From: Pseudarthrobacter sp. GA104
Lineage (GTDB): Bacteria; Actinomycetota; Actinomycetes; Actinomycetales; Micrococcaceae
Reading direction: 5' to 3'
DNA: 64,000 nucleotides
NCBI RefSeq assembly: GCF_009741265.1
Contig: NZ_WOWL01000001.1
Coordinates: 4,340,001-4,404,000 of the forward strand
Shown here: positions 51,421-60,736 of the stretch, one piece after another
Numbering within the stretch: position 1 is the stretch's first letter
Layout: the number at the start of each line of letters is the position of its first letter
The notes under the pieces: model-generated
What the model saw: the letters and a program-made list of their open reading frames with translations, nothing else
What the model was told of the DNA's origin: nothing
The model's database searches: none
Program-made: the position numbers and the translations under genes

Positions 51421-52591
51421 CGCTGTTGCGCGCCGCGGGGTTGTACTCCCGGTCGTAGATGTTTACCGTCTCGGCCCGCCTCCAGCGGCCGGCGCGCATG
51501 ATCTCCTCAGTGGTCGCACCGTTTCGCCGGGCCTGGGTGACGTGCCCTGCCCTCAATGAGTGGAAGCCGTACGCCGACGGATCCATACCTGCCTCGGCCA
51601 TTCGAACAAGCAGCATGGAATGCAGGGCATCACCGCTGACGCTCACCTTATGGATCCGCGCGTCGTACCTGTTGCGGTAGGTCGCCCGCATCAGAGGTGT
51701 CAAAGACGCCAGGTCCGCGCTGCTGATGAGTCCGTATCCTCCTTCGGAGCCGCACACATGATCGTCCAGCTGGTAGGCGAACAACTGACGCATGGTCCTG
51801 CGCCGGCGCTGTGAGGCGTCGGCCTCCTGGGCTATTCCGACCAGTGCGACCCAGCGATGTACCGCACACGGAGCACAGGTCATTGCCGTCGACCCGAAGG
51901 GGAGCACCACCACATCCGCCTCGGCGTTCTCCTGGTCTGCTTTTGATGCACCAACATGCACATGGATCCCGTCCTTGGGGTGCAGTTCCAGGTCCTTCAG
52001 CTGCAGGCCAGCTGCCTCGCTCCGCCTCAGGGCACCAGCGAAGCCCAGCCATAAAGCGACTGCGTCGCGTGCTGCAGACACGCCGTTCGGATATACGTCG
52101 TGGTCCATGGTTCCGATAATCCTGGTCACGTCGTCCAGCAGCAGGGGCCTCTTCCTCACCGGCCGCGTTGCCCTGAGCTTAGCCAGTCCGCGGACCAGAT
52201 CACTGACGGCCTTGTGACCAGTCGGGTCGAGGTAGCCGTCTTTCACGTGACGATTCGCGACTCCGGCCAAATGCTGTCTGATAGTCGCCGTCGCAAACCG
52301 GGGCAATCCCCATTCGTCGGTCTGCGTGGACATCCAGGCGACATACCAGCGGACAGCCTCCGGGTGGGCTGGAAGCGCCTCAAGTGAATGCAGGTCGCAG
52401 AACCATGTGAACGACCTCCATGCCTTTTCGTATGCCCGCCGTGTATTCGCCGAAAGCGTGTGCTCCTCGAGACCGCGCGAGATTGCTTCGAGCTCTTCCA
52501 GCTCTTCATCGATCTCCGGATCCAGGATCAGTGGAGGCTCGGCAACCGCCGCCAGTTGGGATCGCCGCCCGTTTCCCGCTATCGCGCTCAT
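51401..52591 (-). CDS. Tyrosine recombinase (phage/plasmid integrase family)
   Basis: The protein has 396 residues from the ATG at 52591; longer in-frame openings have no support. The N-terminal SAM-like domain (LSANTRRAYEKAWRSFTWFC) is followed by a catalytic domain with ALRRSEAAGL (first Arg near 190), HSLRAGHVTQA (His-x-x-Arg near 343-346), GRWRRAETVNIY and the Tyr in DREYNP (near 383). These enzymes cut and rejoin DNA through a phosphotyrosine link. It could resolve plasmid dimers or integrate the element. It marks the border between conjugation genes and the defence-like cargo region; no att repeats were found by eye. Confidence 0.9.
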   Translation of the reverse strand: MSAIAGNGRRSQLAAVAEPPLILDPEIDEELEELEAISRGLEEHTLSANTRRAYEKAWRSFTWFCDLHSLEALPAHPEAVRWYVAWMSTQTDEWGLPRFATATIRQHLAGVANRHVKDGYLDPTGHKAVSDLVRGLAKLRATRPVRKRPLLLDDVTRIIGTMDHDVYPNGVSAARDAVALWLGFAGALRRSEAAGLQLKDLELHPKDGIHVHVGASKADQENAEADVVVLPFGSTAMTCAPCAVHRWVALVGIAQEADASQRRRRTMRQLFAYQLDDHVCGSEGGYGLISSADLASLTPLMRATYRNRYDARIHKVSVSGDALHSMLLVRMAEAGMDPSAYGFHSLRAGHVTQARRNGATTEEIMRAGRWRRAETVNIYDREYNPAARNSVTRLGL

Positions 52592-52783
52592 GTCTCCAGT
52601 GTTGCCCACCGGCCCAGACACAAGTGCGACATTCGATCGCAGGTTCCTGATAATTGCTCTTATCGGGGCATGAAAAGACACTGGTGTCGCGTGACGCGAT
52701 GAGTAGCAAGACCCTCGTTCAGTCCCGGATAAGATCACGTGTGGGTAGTGCGTTCCTGGACTGCCCATATAAGGAGTATCAAC

Positions 52784-52906
52784 GTGTGTGAACCGTGGTC
52801 GTACGTCGACGTCATTTCAGCTAGCCCCAGAAGCAAACGCCTCATCACCAAGAGCCCGGCGGCCCATAGTCGGTTTACGTTCGCGAAGGAAACAAGTTCA
52901 TGGTGA
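52784..52906 (+). CDS. Possible 40-residue leader peptide of the methyltransferase operon
   Basis: A GTG at 52784 has AAGGAG 8 bases upstream, a better site than many genes here. The frame (starting MCEPWSYVDVISASPRSKRL) ends with TGA at 52904-52906, overlapping the ATG of the methyltransferase gene at 52900. Such an overlap suggests translational coupling to the methyltransferase. Nothing homologous is recognised, so expression is unproven. The rest of the 308-bp gap 52592-52899 holds probable promoters only (for example CCCATATAAGG just before). Confidence 0.4.
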   Translation: MCEPWSYVDVISASPRSKRLITKSPAAHSRFTFAKETSSW

Positions 52907-55599
52907 AGCTCAATCTGAAGGCCGTCCAGGAACGGGTCGCCCCACTCGGGGGCCGTGAGGCCTACGATCGCGAGTTCATTTTCAGCTTGTTGTCCGCCTA
53001 CGGTAAACCACAAGGCAACGTAACCAGGCTGCGCAATGGCTCACTCAACGTTGCCCACGACCCAGCGACTGAAGTCGCCCAGAAGAACGTCGTCTACTTC
53101 AAGGAGACGACCGGCGATCCACTTGCCGTGATCGATGAACTGAAGACTTCACCGCTGGTCGTCCGATACAACACCCGCTTCGTGATTGTCACCGACTACA
53201 CGGAACTGCTGGCCATCGATACGAAGACCGGCGAAAACCTGATGATCCCGATTCGGGACATCGATCAGCACTTCACGTTCTTCCTGCCCTGGGCGGGCAT
53301 GGAGAAAGCCCAATACGTCGCCGAAGCACATGCAGACGTCAAAGCTGCCGAGCGGATTGGGAAGCTGTTCGATGAGCTGCTCGTAGCGAACCCCGGAATG
53401 TTCGACCTGGCGCACGGCCGTCATGCTCTCAACGTGTTCTTCACCAGGCTCCTGTTCTGCTTCTTCGCCGAAGACACCGGCATCTTCGAGGAAGGTGCGT
53501 TCACCAACGCCGTCGGCTCGCACACTCAAGCCGACGGATCGGACGTCGCCGAGTTCTTGACCGACCTATTTACTACCCTCGATACCGAACAGGTTGATGA
53601 CAAACCCAAGCATCTTGCCGGTTTCCCGTACGTCAACGGTCGCCTGTTCACGATGTCCTCTGAGCACATCGTTCCAGTCTTCACGAAGAAGGCACGGGAT
53701 CTGCTGATCGAGTCTGGAAAGCTGATCTGGCGCGACATCAACCCGGATATTTTCGGCTCGATGTTCCAAGCCATCGTTACCCCGGGAGAGCGCAGTGACC
53801 TGGGCCAGCACTACACTTCTGTCCCCAACATCCTGAAGACCATCGAGCCCCTATTCCTGGATGATTTGAAAGAACAGCTCGATGCGGGGTTCGACTCCGT
53901 CAAGAAGCTTGAAGCACTGCTCGAGCGCATCAGCGCGATCAAGGTCTTCGATCCGGCCTGCGGATCCGGCAACTTCCTCATTATCGCCTACAAGGAACTG
54001 CGCCGTCTGGAGCACGCAATCCTGGAACGTCTCGCGGAAATCGACATCAACCACCAAGTGCTGTACGCCGAGTCGAAGATCAGCATCGAAAACTTCTACG
54101 GCATCGAGCTTGACGACTTCGCAGTCGAGGTCGCGATTCTCTCCCTATGGATCGCCAAACACCAAATGAACAGTGAGTACAAGGACAAGTTCAATCTTTC
54201 CATCCCTCTGATCCCGCTGAAGGAGACAGGTCAGATCCAGGCGGGCAACGCCACTCGCGTCGATTGGAACGAGATCTGCCCGAACGACGGCGACGAGATC
54301 TACCTGATTGGAAACCCTCCGTACTACGGAGCCAGCAAGCAGACTACGGAGCAGAAAGCCGACTTCCCTCATGCGTTCGCGGGACGAAAGCATTCGAAGA
54401 AGCTAAACTACATCGCACTCTGGTTCATCAAAGGTGCAGATTACATTGCGGGAACGCGAGCCGAGCTGGCTTTTGTGACAACGAAAACTGTGTCCCAAGG
54501 GGAGCATGTGGACCTCATGTTCCCGATGATTTTTGGCATGAACGTAGAGATAGGGTTTGCGCACACCGGGTTCCAGTGGGATAACAACGCCAAGGGAAAC
54601 GCTGACGTTACAGTCGCAGTCATTTCGCTCAGGCCTTCGAGCCAAGCCCCGAAGTACCTCTACTCGAATGACCTGCAGATAGCTGCGACCAACATCAACG
54701 GCTACCTTGCGGACGGCGACAACATATTCGTGTCAGCCAGATCGAAGCCGCTGTCTCCCCAGCTTCCGGCGATGGTTTACGGCTCGAAGGCAACTGACGG
54801 CGGAAACCTCACCCTGGAACCAATGGAGCGTGACCGTCTTTTGGTGGAATCACCCGGATCTGGGCGATTCATCAAGCGTCTGCTCGGTTCGGAAGAGTTC
54901 ATCAAGGGAAAAGATCGCTATTGCGTGTGGGTGCCAACCGCCGAGGCCGACGTTGCGACAGCATTCCCTGGGCTTCGCGCTCGTTTTGAACGCACAGCGG
55001 CCATGAGGCTGGCAAGCACCAAAGTGTCGACACAAAAATTGGCCGAAACCCCCCATTTATTTGGCGAAATACGGCACAAGCAGGCCGAGTCCATTCTTGT
55101 TCCAAGTGTTTCTTCGGGGCTTAGAGAATACATCCCCTTCGGATATCTTGGGCCCGATGACATCATCTCGAATTCAGCGTTCGCGGTACCTGAATCAGAC
55201 CCTTGGGTTCTCGCACTGTTGACGTCCAAAATGCACATGGTTTGGGTGAATTCTGTTGCCGGACGCATGCGAATCAACTACAGGTACTCAAACACGATCG
55301 TCTACAACAACTTTCCGGTCCCGCCCTTGTCGGAAACTGTCAAGGAAAAGCTCACGCACACCGCGTTGCGCTTGTTGGACGTTCGAGAGTATCACTGCGA
55401 AAAGACCCTGGCTGAGATGTACGACCCCGACTTGATGCCGGCAGACCTTCGATTTGCTCACGCAGAGGTCGACGCCTTGGTGGACTCAATCTATTCGAAG
55501 CGGCGCTATGAGACTGACGAGCAGAGACTGTCGGACCTCTTTGCTATGTATGAGGCAATGACAGCCGCAGAAGCTGCAAAGGGGAGCAAAAAGAATTGA
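52900..55599 (+). CDS. Adenine-specific DNA methyltransferase of the MmeI/YeeA-like type
   Basis: The protein has 899 residues (GAAGGAAA before the ATG). SAM motif I FDPACGSGNFL lies at about 349-359, and the catalytic motif IV is GNPPY at about 471-475, marking an N6-adenine methyltransferase. LGQHYTSVPNILKTIEPLF just before motif I is typical of the large MmeI/YeeA-like methyltransferases found in type IIG and phage-exclusion systems. The N-terminal ~330 residues include a FFTRLLFCFFAEDTGIF helix; no PD-ExK nuclease motif was recognised, so cleavage is probably left to partner proteins. C-terminal parts are for target recognition. First full gene of a three-gene overlapping operon. Confidence 0.92.
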   Translation: MVKLNLKAVQERVAPLGGREAYDREFIFSLLSAYGKPQGNVTRLRNGSLNVAHDPATEVAQKNVVYFKETTGDPLAVIDELKTSPLVVRYNTRFVIVTDYTELLAIDTKTGENLMIPIRDIDQHFTFFLPWAGMEKAQYVAEAHADVKAAERIGKLFDELLVANPGMFDLAHGRHALNVFFTRLLFCFFAEDTGIFEEGAFTNAVGSHTQADGSDVAEFLTDLFTTLDTEQVDDKPKHLAGFPYVNGRLFTMSSEHIVPVFTKKARDLLIESGKLIWRDINPDIFGSMFQAIVTPGERSDLGQHYTSVPNILKTIEPLFLDDLKEQLDAGFDSVKKLEALLERISAIKVFDPACGSGNFLIIAYKELRRLEHAILERLAEIDINHQVLYAESKISIENFYGIELDDFAVEVAILSLWIAKHQMNSEYKDKFNLSIPLIPLKETGQIQAGNATRVDWNEICPNDGDEIYLIGNPPYYGASKQTTEQKADFPHAFAGRKHSKKLNYIALWFIKGADYIAGTRAELAFVTTKTVSQGEHVDLMFPMIFGMNVEIGFAHTGFQWDNNAKGNADVTVAVISLRPSSQAPKYLYSNDLQIAATNINGYLADGDNIFVSARSKPLSPQLPAMVYGSKATDGGNLTLEPMERDRLLVESPGSGRFIKRLLGSEEFIKGKDRYCVWVPTAEADVATAFPGLRARFERTAAMRLASTKVSTQKLAETPHLFGEIRHKQAESILVPSVSSGLREYIPFGYLGPDDIISNSAFAVPESDPWVLALLTSKMHMVWVNSVAGRMRINYRYSNTIVYNNFPVPPLSETVKEKLTHTALRLLDVREYHCEKTLAEMYDPDLMPADLRFAHAEVDALVDSIYSKRRYETDEQRLSDLFAMYEAMTAAEAAKGSKKN

Positions 55600-57572
55600 A
55601 CAAGCCGATAAACATCGTCGACGTGACCTATGCCCGCACTAAAGCATCGGTCAACACCGATGCATTGGGTATGCGGGAGATGCAGCAGCGAGTCTTCGCC
55701 AAGAGAGATTCCCAGCACCTTTTGGTCAAGGCTCCGCCGGCATCGGGGAAGTCTCGTGCGCTAATGTTCGTCGCTCTGGACAAGCTCTACAACCAGGACC
55801 GGAAGAAGGTCATCGTCGCCGTTCCCGAACGTTCCATCGGTGCCTCCTTTTCTTCGACGAAGCTCACCTCCCACGGGTTCTTCGCAGACTGGGAAATCAA
55901 GGACGAGCACAACCTTTGTGACGCCGGTTCCTCGCAGGGCAAAGTCGGGGCATTCATCGACTTCCTCAAAGGTCCCGGCGCAACGCTGGTCTGCACACAT
56001 GCGACGCTGCGGTTCGCCTTCGAGAAACTCGCACCGGAAGCTTTCAACGGCACCGTGCTGGCGATCGATGAGTTCCACCATGTCTCCGCTGACACTGAAG
56101 CCAACCGCCTTGGCGCGCTCCTGCGCGACATCATGAACGGCTCGGACGTACACATCGTCGCAATGACCGGCTCATACTTCCGCGGAGACTCTGTGCCGGT
56201 GCTGTCAGCCGAGGACGAAGCACGGTTCACGCCGGTCACGTTCAACTACTACGACCAACTCAACGGTTACGAGCACCTGCACTCGCTGGGCATTGGGCAC
56301 CACTTCTACCAAGGCCGCTATACCGATGCGATCGGTGAGGTCCTGCACCTGGACAAGAAGACGATCGTCCATATCCCGAACGTTAACTCGGGGGAGTCCA
56401 CCAAGGACAAGATCGAAGAAGTCGGATTCATCATCGATGCCATCGGCCATGTCGAAGAGACCGACCCGGACACCGGAATCATCAAGATCAGACACAAAGA
56501 CACCGGTGAAATTCTTCTGGTTGCTGATCTTGTCGACGACACGGACCAGAAGAAGCGCGCTGACACACTCCACTATCTCTCCCATGTCGCTTCCAAAGAG
56601 CGAGACGCCGTGGACATCATCATCGCCCTGGGCATGGCCAAGGAGGGCTTCGACTGGCCTTTTGCCGAGCACGCCCTGACTGTCGGATATCGTGCCTCGC
56701 TGACCGAGGTTATCCAGATCATCGGCCGCGTCACACGTGACAGTCCCGGCAAAGAGCATGCCCAGTTCACGAACCTGATCGCTGAACCCGATGCCACCCA
56801 GGGGGAGGTGAAGGTCTCGGTCAACAACATGTTGAAGGCCATTACAGCGTCGTTGCTGATGGAGCAGGTACTCGCACAAAACTTCACCTTCAAGACCAGG
56901 CACTCGGACGACGAAGACGCCACGCCGCCAGGGGTCATCAAGATCAAGGGTTTCAAGGAGCCTTCCTCCGAACGGGTCAAGCAAATCGTCGAGACAGACC
57001 TGAACGACCTGAAGGCGACGATCCTTCAGGATGACACTTTTGCAAAAGCTGCTGCCGGCTCGGTGGACGCAGAGACCACAAATAGGGTTCTAATCCCGAA
57101 GATCATCCGAGAGCGATACCCGGATCTGGACGAAACCCAGGTTGAGGAACTGCGGCAGCAGGTAGTGGTGGACTCAGTCATCAAGAACGGCGAAGTCCGC
57201 GACGTCGGAGATAAGCGGTTCATCAAGATGGCGGAGAAGTTCGTTAATATTGATGACATCAATATCAATCTCATCGACTCGGTCAACCCATTCCAGCGGG
57301 CCTTTGAGGTCATCTCGAAGTCCGTGACCCCGTCCGTACTACGCATCATTCAGGACACCATCACCGCCACACGCGTGGAAGTCACGGAAGAGGAAGCCCT
57401 GGCGTTGTTCCCGAAAATCCAGAACTGGGTCAAGGTTGCAGGACGCAGACCAAACGTACGCTCCGAAGAGCCGACCGAGAAGCGGTATGCCGAGGTCTTG
57501 CTGTTCCTGCAACGCAAAAAACAGGAGCACCAGGCGGCGCAACGGGCAATGGAGATGGTGGAAGACGCATGA
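55596..57572 (+). CDS. Superfamily 2 DEAD/DEAH-type helicase
   Basis: The protein has 658 residues from a TTG at 55596, overlapping the methyltransferase stop (TTGA), with AAAGGGGAG upstream. Walker A APPASGKS is near 46-53, Walker B AIDEFHH near 156-162, motif III VAMTGSYF, motif V-like EGFDWPFAEH and motif VI IIGRVTRD. The C-terminal ~200 residues are unassigned. SF2 enzymes of this sort translocate on DNA in restriction and defence systems. Tight coupling to the methyltransferase and a nuclease gene indicates one complex acting on unmodified DNA. Confidence 0.88.
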   Translation: MNKPINIVDVTYARTKASVNTDALGMREMQQRVFAKRDSQHLLVKAPPASGKSRALMFVALDKLYNQDRKKVIVAVPERSIGASFSSTKLTSHGFFADWEIKDEHNLCDAGSSQGKVGAFIDFLKGPGATLVCTHATLRFAFEKLAPEAFNGTVLAIDEFHHVSADTEANRLGALLRDIMNGSDVHIVAMTGSYFRGDSVPVLSAEDEARFTPVTFNYYDQLNGYEHLHSLGIGHHFYQGRYTDAIGEVLHLDKKTIVHIPNVNSGESTKDKIEEVGFIIDAIGHVEETDPDTGIIKIRHKDTGEILLVADLVDDTDQKKRADTLHYLSHVASKERDAVDIIIALGMAKEGFDWPFAEHALTVGYRASLTEVIQIIGRVTRDSPGKEHAQFTNLIAEPDATQGEVKVSVNNMLKAITASLLMEQVLAQNFTFKTRHSDDEDATPPGVIKIKGFKEPSSERVKQIVETDLNDLKATILQDDTFAKAAAGSVDAETTNRVLIPKIIRERYPDLDETQVEELRQQVVVDSVIKNGEVRDVGDKRFIKMAEKFVNIDDININLIDSVNPFQRAFEVISKSVTPSVLRIIQDTITATRVEVTEEEALALFPKIQNWVKVAGRRPNVRSEEPTEKRYAEVLLFLQRKKQEHQAAQRAMEMVEDA

Positions 57573-58765
57573 GCGAGGCGGAAGTCGTGGACGCAATTGA
57601 GTCTGCCTACCCTGGCAATCTCCAAGAGCTGTTCGATGCGGACATTGACGGTCTCCTCGACGCACCAGAGCAAGCTACAAAGGTCACCTCAGCCGACCGT
57701 CTGGAGAGGGCGTTCCTGGAGATCATAGAGTTCCGCCGTACCCATGGCCGAATCCCAAACTCTACGACGCGGGAGATCTCGGAACGTAAGCTCGGTGCCC
57801 GACTCGATGGCATCCTCGCTAGTGAAGAGAAAATCGCAGCATTGACTCATCTTGACGAGTTCGGTTTGTTGGAAGTCCCCGCGGCTCCAACCTCGATTGA
57901 TGACTTGCTCGCAGGTGATGATCTTGACCTGCTGCGCGATGAATCCGGGTTGCTTGATGTCTCCGATCTACCGGTGCGCAAGGCACCGAATTCCCCAGAC
58001 TCCGTGGCAAAGCGGAAGAAGAGCCTTGACTTCGACCAGTTCGAACATCTCTTCAAGACCAAGCACGCTGAGCTTGCCGAAGGTACCGTCACGCTATCCC
58101 CGTTTAGGGGATTACCGACCGTTGAGGAGGGCCGGTTCTTCGTCCTGAACGGAATCATGCTGTTCGTCGCCGAGGTTGGTGAAACCAAGACGATGGTTGT
58201 CGGTGGCAAACCCGAGCCGAAGCAACGGCTGCGGGTGATCTTTGAGAATGGCACGGAATCCGCGATGTACCGTCAGTCTCTCTCCATCCGGCTCCACGAA
58301 CAGGATGGCCAAGCGGTCGTCCGCACCGGCGTCGAAGATGAGGAGATCTTCGACGCCGACAAGGAGAGCGGTCACATTTACGTGCTCCAGTCGTTAAGTG
58401 ACGACCCTCAGATCGCCGGGATTGAGGATCTTCACAAAATTGGATTCTCGACCACGAGCGTGGAACAGCGGATCAAGAACGCTGAGAAGTCGCCTACATA
58501 TCTGATGGCTCCCGTTAAAATCGTTGAAAACTACCGCACCTACAACCTCAAGCCATCCGCCTTGGAGCACCTCCTTCACCGCGTGTTCGCCGAGGTGCGG
58601 CTCGACCTCACGCAGGTCGACCGCAAGGGCCGTAATTACGACCCTTCAGAGTGGTTTGTTGCGCCGCGGAAGGTGATCAACCAAGCCATCAACATGATCA
58701 TGTCCGGCGAGATCGTCGACTACGTCTACGATGCTCAGCTCAGGAAGCTAGTCGAACGCGAATAA
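57569..58765 (+). CDS. GIY-YIG/T5orf172-type nuclease-like protein
   Basis: The protein has 398 residues, start overlapping the helicase stop (ATGA). The N-terminal 230 residues are helical and acidic. From about 268 on: GHIYVLQSLSD, DLHKIGFSTTSVEQRIKNA, and ALEHLLHRVFAEVRLDL, matching the T5orf172 branch of GIY-YIG nucleases (Tyr in IYVL, Lys-Ile-Gly, Arg in EQRIKNA and Glu in LEHLLH as catalytic-type residues). It is the probable DNA-cutting part of the operon. No stand-alone restriction enzyme gene is otherwise present. Confidence 0.82.
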   Translation: MSEAEVVDAIESAYPGNLQELFDADIDGLLDAPEQATKVTSADRLERAFLEIIEFRRTHGRIPNSTTREISERKLGARLDGILASEEKIAALTHLDEFGLLEVPAAPTSIDDLLAGDDLDLLRDESGLLDVSDLPVRKAPNSPDSVAKRKKSLDFDQFEHLFKTKHAELAEGTVTLSPFRGLPTVEEGRFFVLNGIMLFVAEVGETKTMVVGGKPEPKQRLRVIFENGTESAMYRQSLSIRLHEQDGQAVVRTGVEDEEIFDADKESGHIYVLQSLSDDPQIAGIEDLHKIGFSTTSVEQRIKNAEKSPTYLMAPVKIVENYRTYNLKPSALEHLLHRVFAEVRLDLTQVDRKGRNYDPSEWFVAPRKVINQAINMIMSGEIVDYVYDAQLRKLVERE

Positions 58766-58777
58766 GCTGAAATCGGG

Positions 58778-59626
58778 ATGAACCAAGTCTTGCACCCCAC
58801 GCCAGGCCTCTGGGTCGACTGGTGCGCGGCCACGGGAACTCCTTCAGAGCGTCGCGATCAAGCCACACTGGACCGGTTCCGCAAGCAGGCGCAACCCTCC
58901 CGGATCGTGCTGGATGCAATACGGCCCAAAGTCGAGACATCCAGGGCTCCGGCTTGGCCGGTTCAGTTGCGACACCACGACACAGCTCTCGCACGGCTCA
59001 TCCGCAGCGGCTCGTCCCGGATCAACAACCCTGACTTGGACTGGATCTCACGATTACGGTTGCGCCGGCTGGTATTCGCAGCTGTACTAATTTCGCCTGT
59101 CGACCTCGGAGGACTCGGTCTTGACCGGAGCAAGGCACGCAGCCTCAACCCCAGGCGACTACAGGAGCTGAGACCACAAATCGGCAGTGCCGACGATGCG
59201 GCCTCCTGCCCGGCCTGTGCAGTGTGGTCATGGCTCGAAATCCTCGGGACGAACAGCAAATGGTCACAGGGAGCCATCAAGGCTCTTGGGCGGCGACGCG
59301 ATGATGCACGCAGCGAAACACACCGTCACCAGCGTGAAGACCCTTGCCCCGACTGGCTGGACTGGCCTGAGCAGGCAAACCTGCTGCCGGCCATCGACCG
59401 ATGGGGGTATCTCGATCAGTACGAATCGATACACCCGTCGTCGCTCTCGATCCTCATACATACTATGGTGATGATCGCAGAAGCCCCTGTCGTCGAGTTC
59501 CCGCAGACCGAGCCGGCTCCGGTTCCGCCAGCCAGACACATCAGTCCGGAAGAAGAGACCGAGATCCTCAGCAGAGCAGACGAGCTCAACGCACGCATCT
59601 CACGGATACTGAAGGAATTCGGCTAA
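58778..59626 (+). CDS. Hypothetical protein (282 residues), possible fourth gene of the defence operon
   Basis: Starts 12 bases after the nuclease gene, on the same strand. The sequence is Arg/Trp/Pro-rich, with helical stretches and one CPAC pair (near 143-146, DDAASCPACAVWSW). No domain recognised. The C-terminal 40 residues are acidic and helical. It may be a regulator or accessory protein of the methyltransferase-helicase-nuclease set, or simply an unrelated neighbour. Confidence 0.65.
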   Translation: MNQVLHPTPGLWVDWCAATGTPSERRDQATLDRFRKQAQPSRIVLDAIRPKVETSRAPAWPVQLRHHDTALARLIRSGSSRINNPDLDWISRLRLRRLVFAAVLISPVDLGGLGLDRSKARSLNPRRLQELRPQIGSADDAASCPACAVWSWLEILGTNSKWSQGAIKALGRRRDDARSETHRHQREDPCPDWLDWPEQANLLPAIDRWGYLDQYESIHPSSLSILIHTMVMIAEAPVVEFPQTEPAPVPPARHISPEEETEILSRADELNARISRILKEFG

Positions 59627-59630
59627 AGTC

Positions 59631-59756
59631 ATGCCCATGGGATTTGACTGGGAGAGCATCCTCGGCACAAGCGGAGTCGTCCTCGCCGACGCATACGACC
59701 AGGCTGTTTCGACCGTCATGAGGATTGAGCCATGGCAAAGCGCATCCGCGGTCTAA
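59631..59756 (+). pseudogene. Truncated gene start (41 codons)
   Basis: An ATG five bases after the previous stop opens MPMGFDWESILGTSGVVLAD and continues for 41 codons to TAA. The sequence looks like the start of a larger protein that has been cut off: the following bases lead into the next gene in another frame. It may be a remnant of a lost gene. No certain family. Confidence 0.35.
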
Positions 59757-59811
59757 CCGCCGTGATTTACAAGCAGGCTGGGTCCGTGTCGGTGATCCAC
59801 CCCGTATCCTC

Positions 59812-60633
59812 ATGAAGCAAATGAGGCTCCGGTACGCCGGAGCGTGTCGGGGGTGCGGTGCATCTCTTCCGGCCGGGACGGAAGCGATCTATGAGAGCGA
59901 GACAAAGACCGTCCGCTGCGTGGAGTGTGCCACCGAGGCTACGGAAATCATGTCGCCCGACCTGGAACCACCTGGTGATGAGCCGTCGGCCAATGAGTCA
60001 GGAGTAGCCGGGTCGTCCGCCCGTCGCGAATATGAGCGTCGTAAGGCGAAGGATGAGGAAAAGCTCCGCGAGAAGTGGGGTCACTTCGGTGGCCTCGCAG
60101 TCGCCCTCTCTGACGAGCGGCAGCACACCAAGTCCTGGGATCGAGGCGCGATCGGTGAGGAACGCCTCGGCGCTCGGCTAAATGCCCTGGCCGCTGATGG
60201 CCTGGCTGTCCTCCACGATCGACGCATCCCCGGCTCGAAGGCCAATATCGACCACATCGCCATCACTCCCGGTGGAATCTGGGTGATCGACGCCAAGCGG
60301 TACAAGGGACGGCCTGAACTGAAGATCGACGGTGGCATCCTTCGCCCGCGCGTCGAGACGCTCGTCGTTGGCCGGCGTGATTGCACGAAACTGGTCGACG
60401 GGGTGCTCAAACAGGTCGACGTCGTGCGCGACCTCGTCGGGGATGTTCCAGTTACCGGGGTGCTGTGCTTCATCGAAGCGGATTGGCCCCTGATCGGGGG
60501 CGCGTTTTCGACTCGTGCCGTTCACGTACTCTGGCCGAAACGGCTGGCCAAAATGCTTGCAGAGGAGAGAGCCGGCGATGTTGATGTGGCGGCTGTGCGT
60601 GTTGCGATAGCCTCCCGATTCAGGTCTGCGTGA
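59812..60633 (+). CDS. NERD-domain nuclease-related protein with N-terminal zinc ribbon
   Basis: The protein has 273 residues from the ATG at 59812 (an ATG three codons later is also possible). CRGC (Cys12, Cys15) and CVEC (Cys36, Cys39) form a zinc ribbon. A basic, helical linker follows. The NERD domain lies at about 110-230: WDRGAIGEERLGARL, LHDRRIPGSKANIDHIAI and WVIDAKRYKGRPEL, with the E...D...DAK residues of the PD-(D/E)xK nuclease fold. NERD proteins are found in bacterial defence and DNA-processing settings, though the reaction is usually unproven. Confidence 0.85.
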   Translation: MKQMRLRYAGACRGCGASLPAGTEAIYESETKTVRCVECATEATEIMSPDLEPPGDEPSANESGVAGSSARREYERRKAKDEEKLREKWGHFGGLAVALSDERQHTKSWDRGAIGEERLGARLNALAADGLAVLHDRRIPGSKANIDHIAITPGGIWVIDAKRYKGRPELKIDGGILRPRVETLVVGRRDCTKLVDGVLKQVDVVRDLVGDVPVTGVLCFIEADWPLIGGAFSTRAVHVLWPKRLAKMLAEERAGDVDVAAVRVAIASRFRSA

Positions 60634-60736
60634 TATCTCCATCTGAAGTGGATAACAGGCCCACCGCCGCGCAGTATTGGCAGCCAGCGTACATATGAAT
60701 TCCCATCCAGGGCCCTGATACTGAGATACTGCGCAA

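Noticed and set aside
57240..57280. AT-rich repeat-like stretch (AATATTGATGACATCAATAT) that looked like an operator
   Set aside because: It lies inside the SF2 helicase reading frame and encodes a natural Asp/Ile/Asn stretch, so the symmetry is probably chance.
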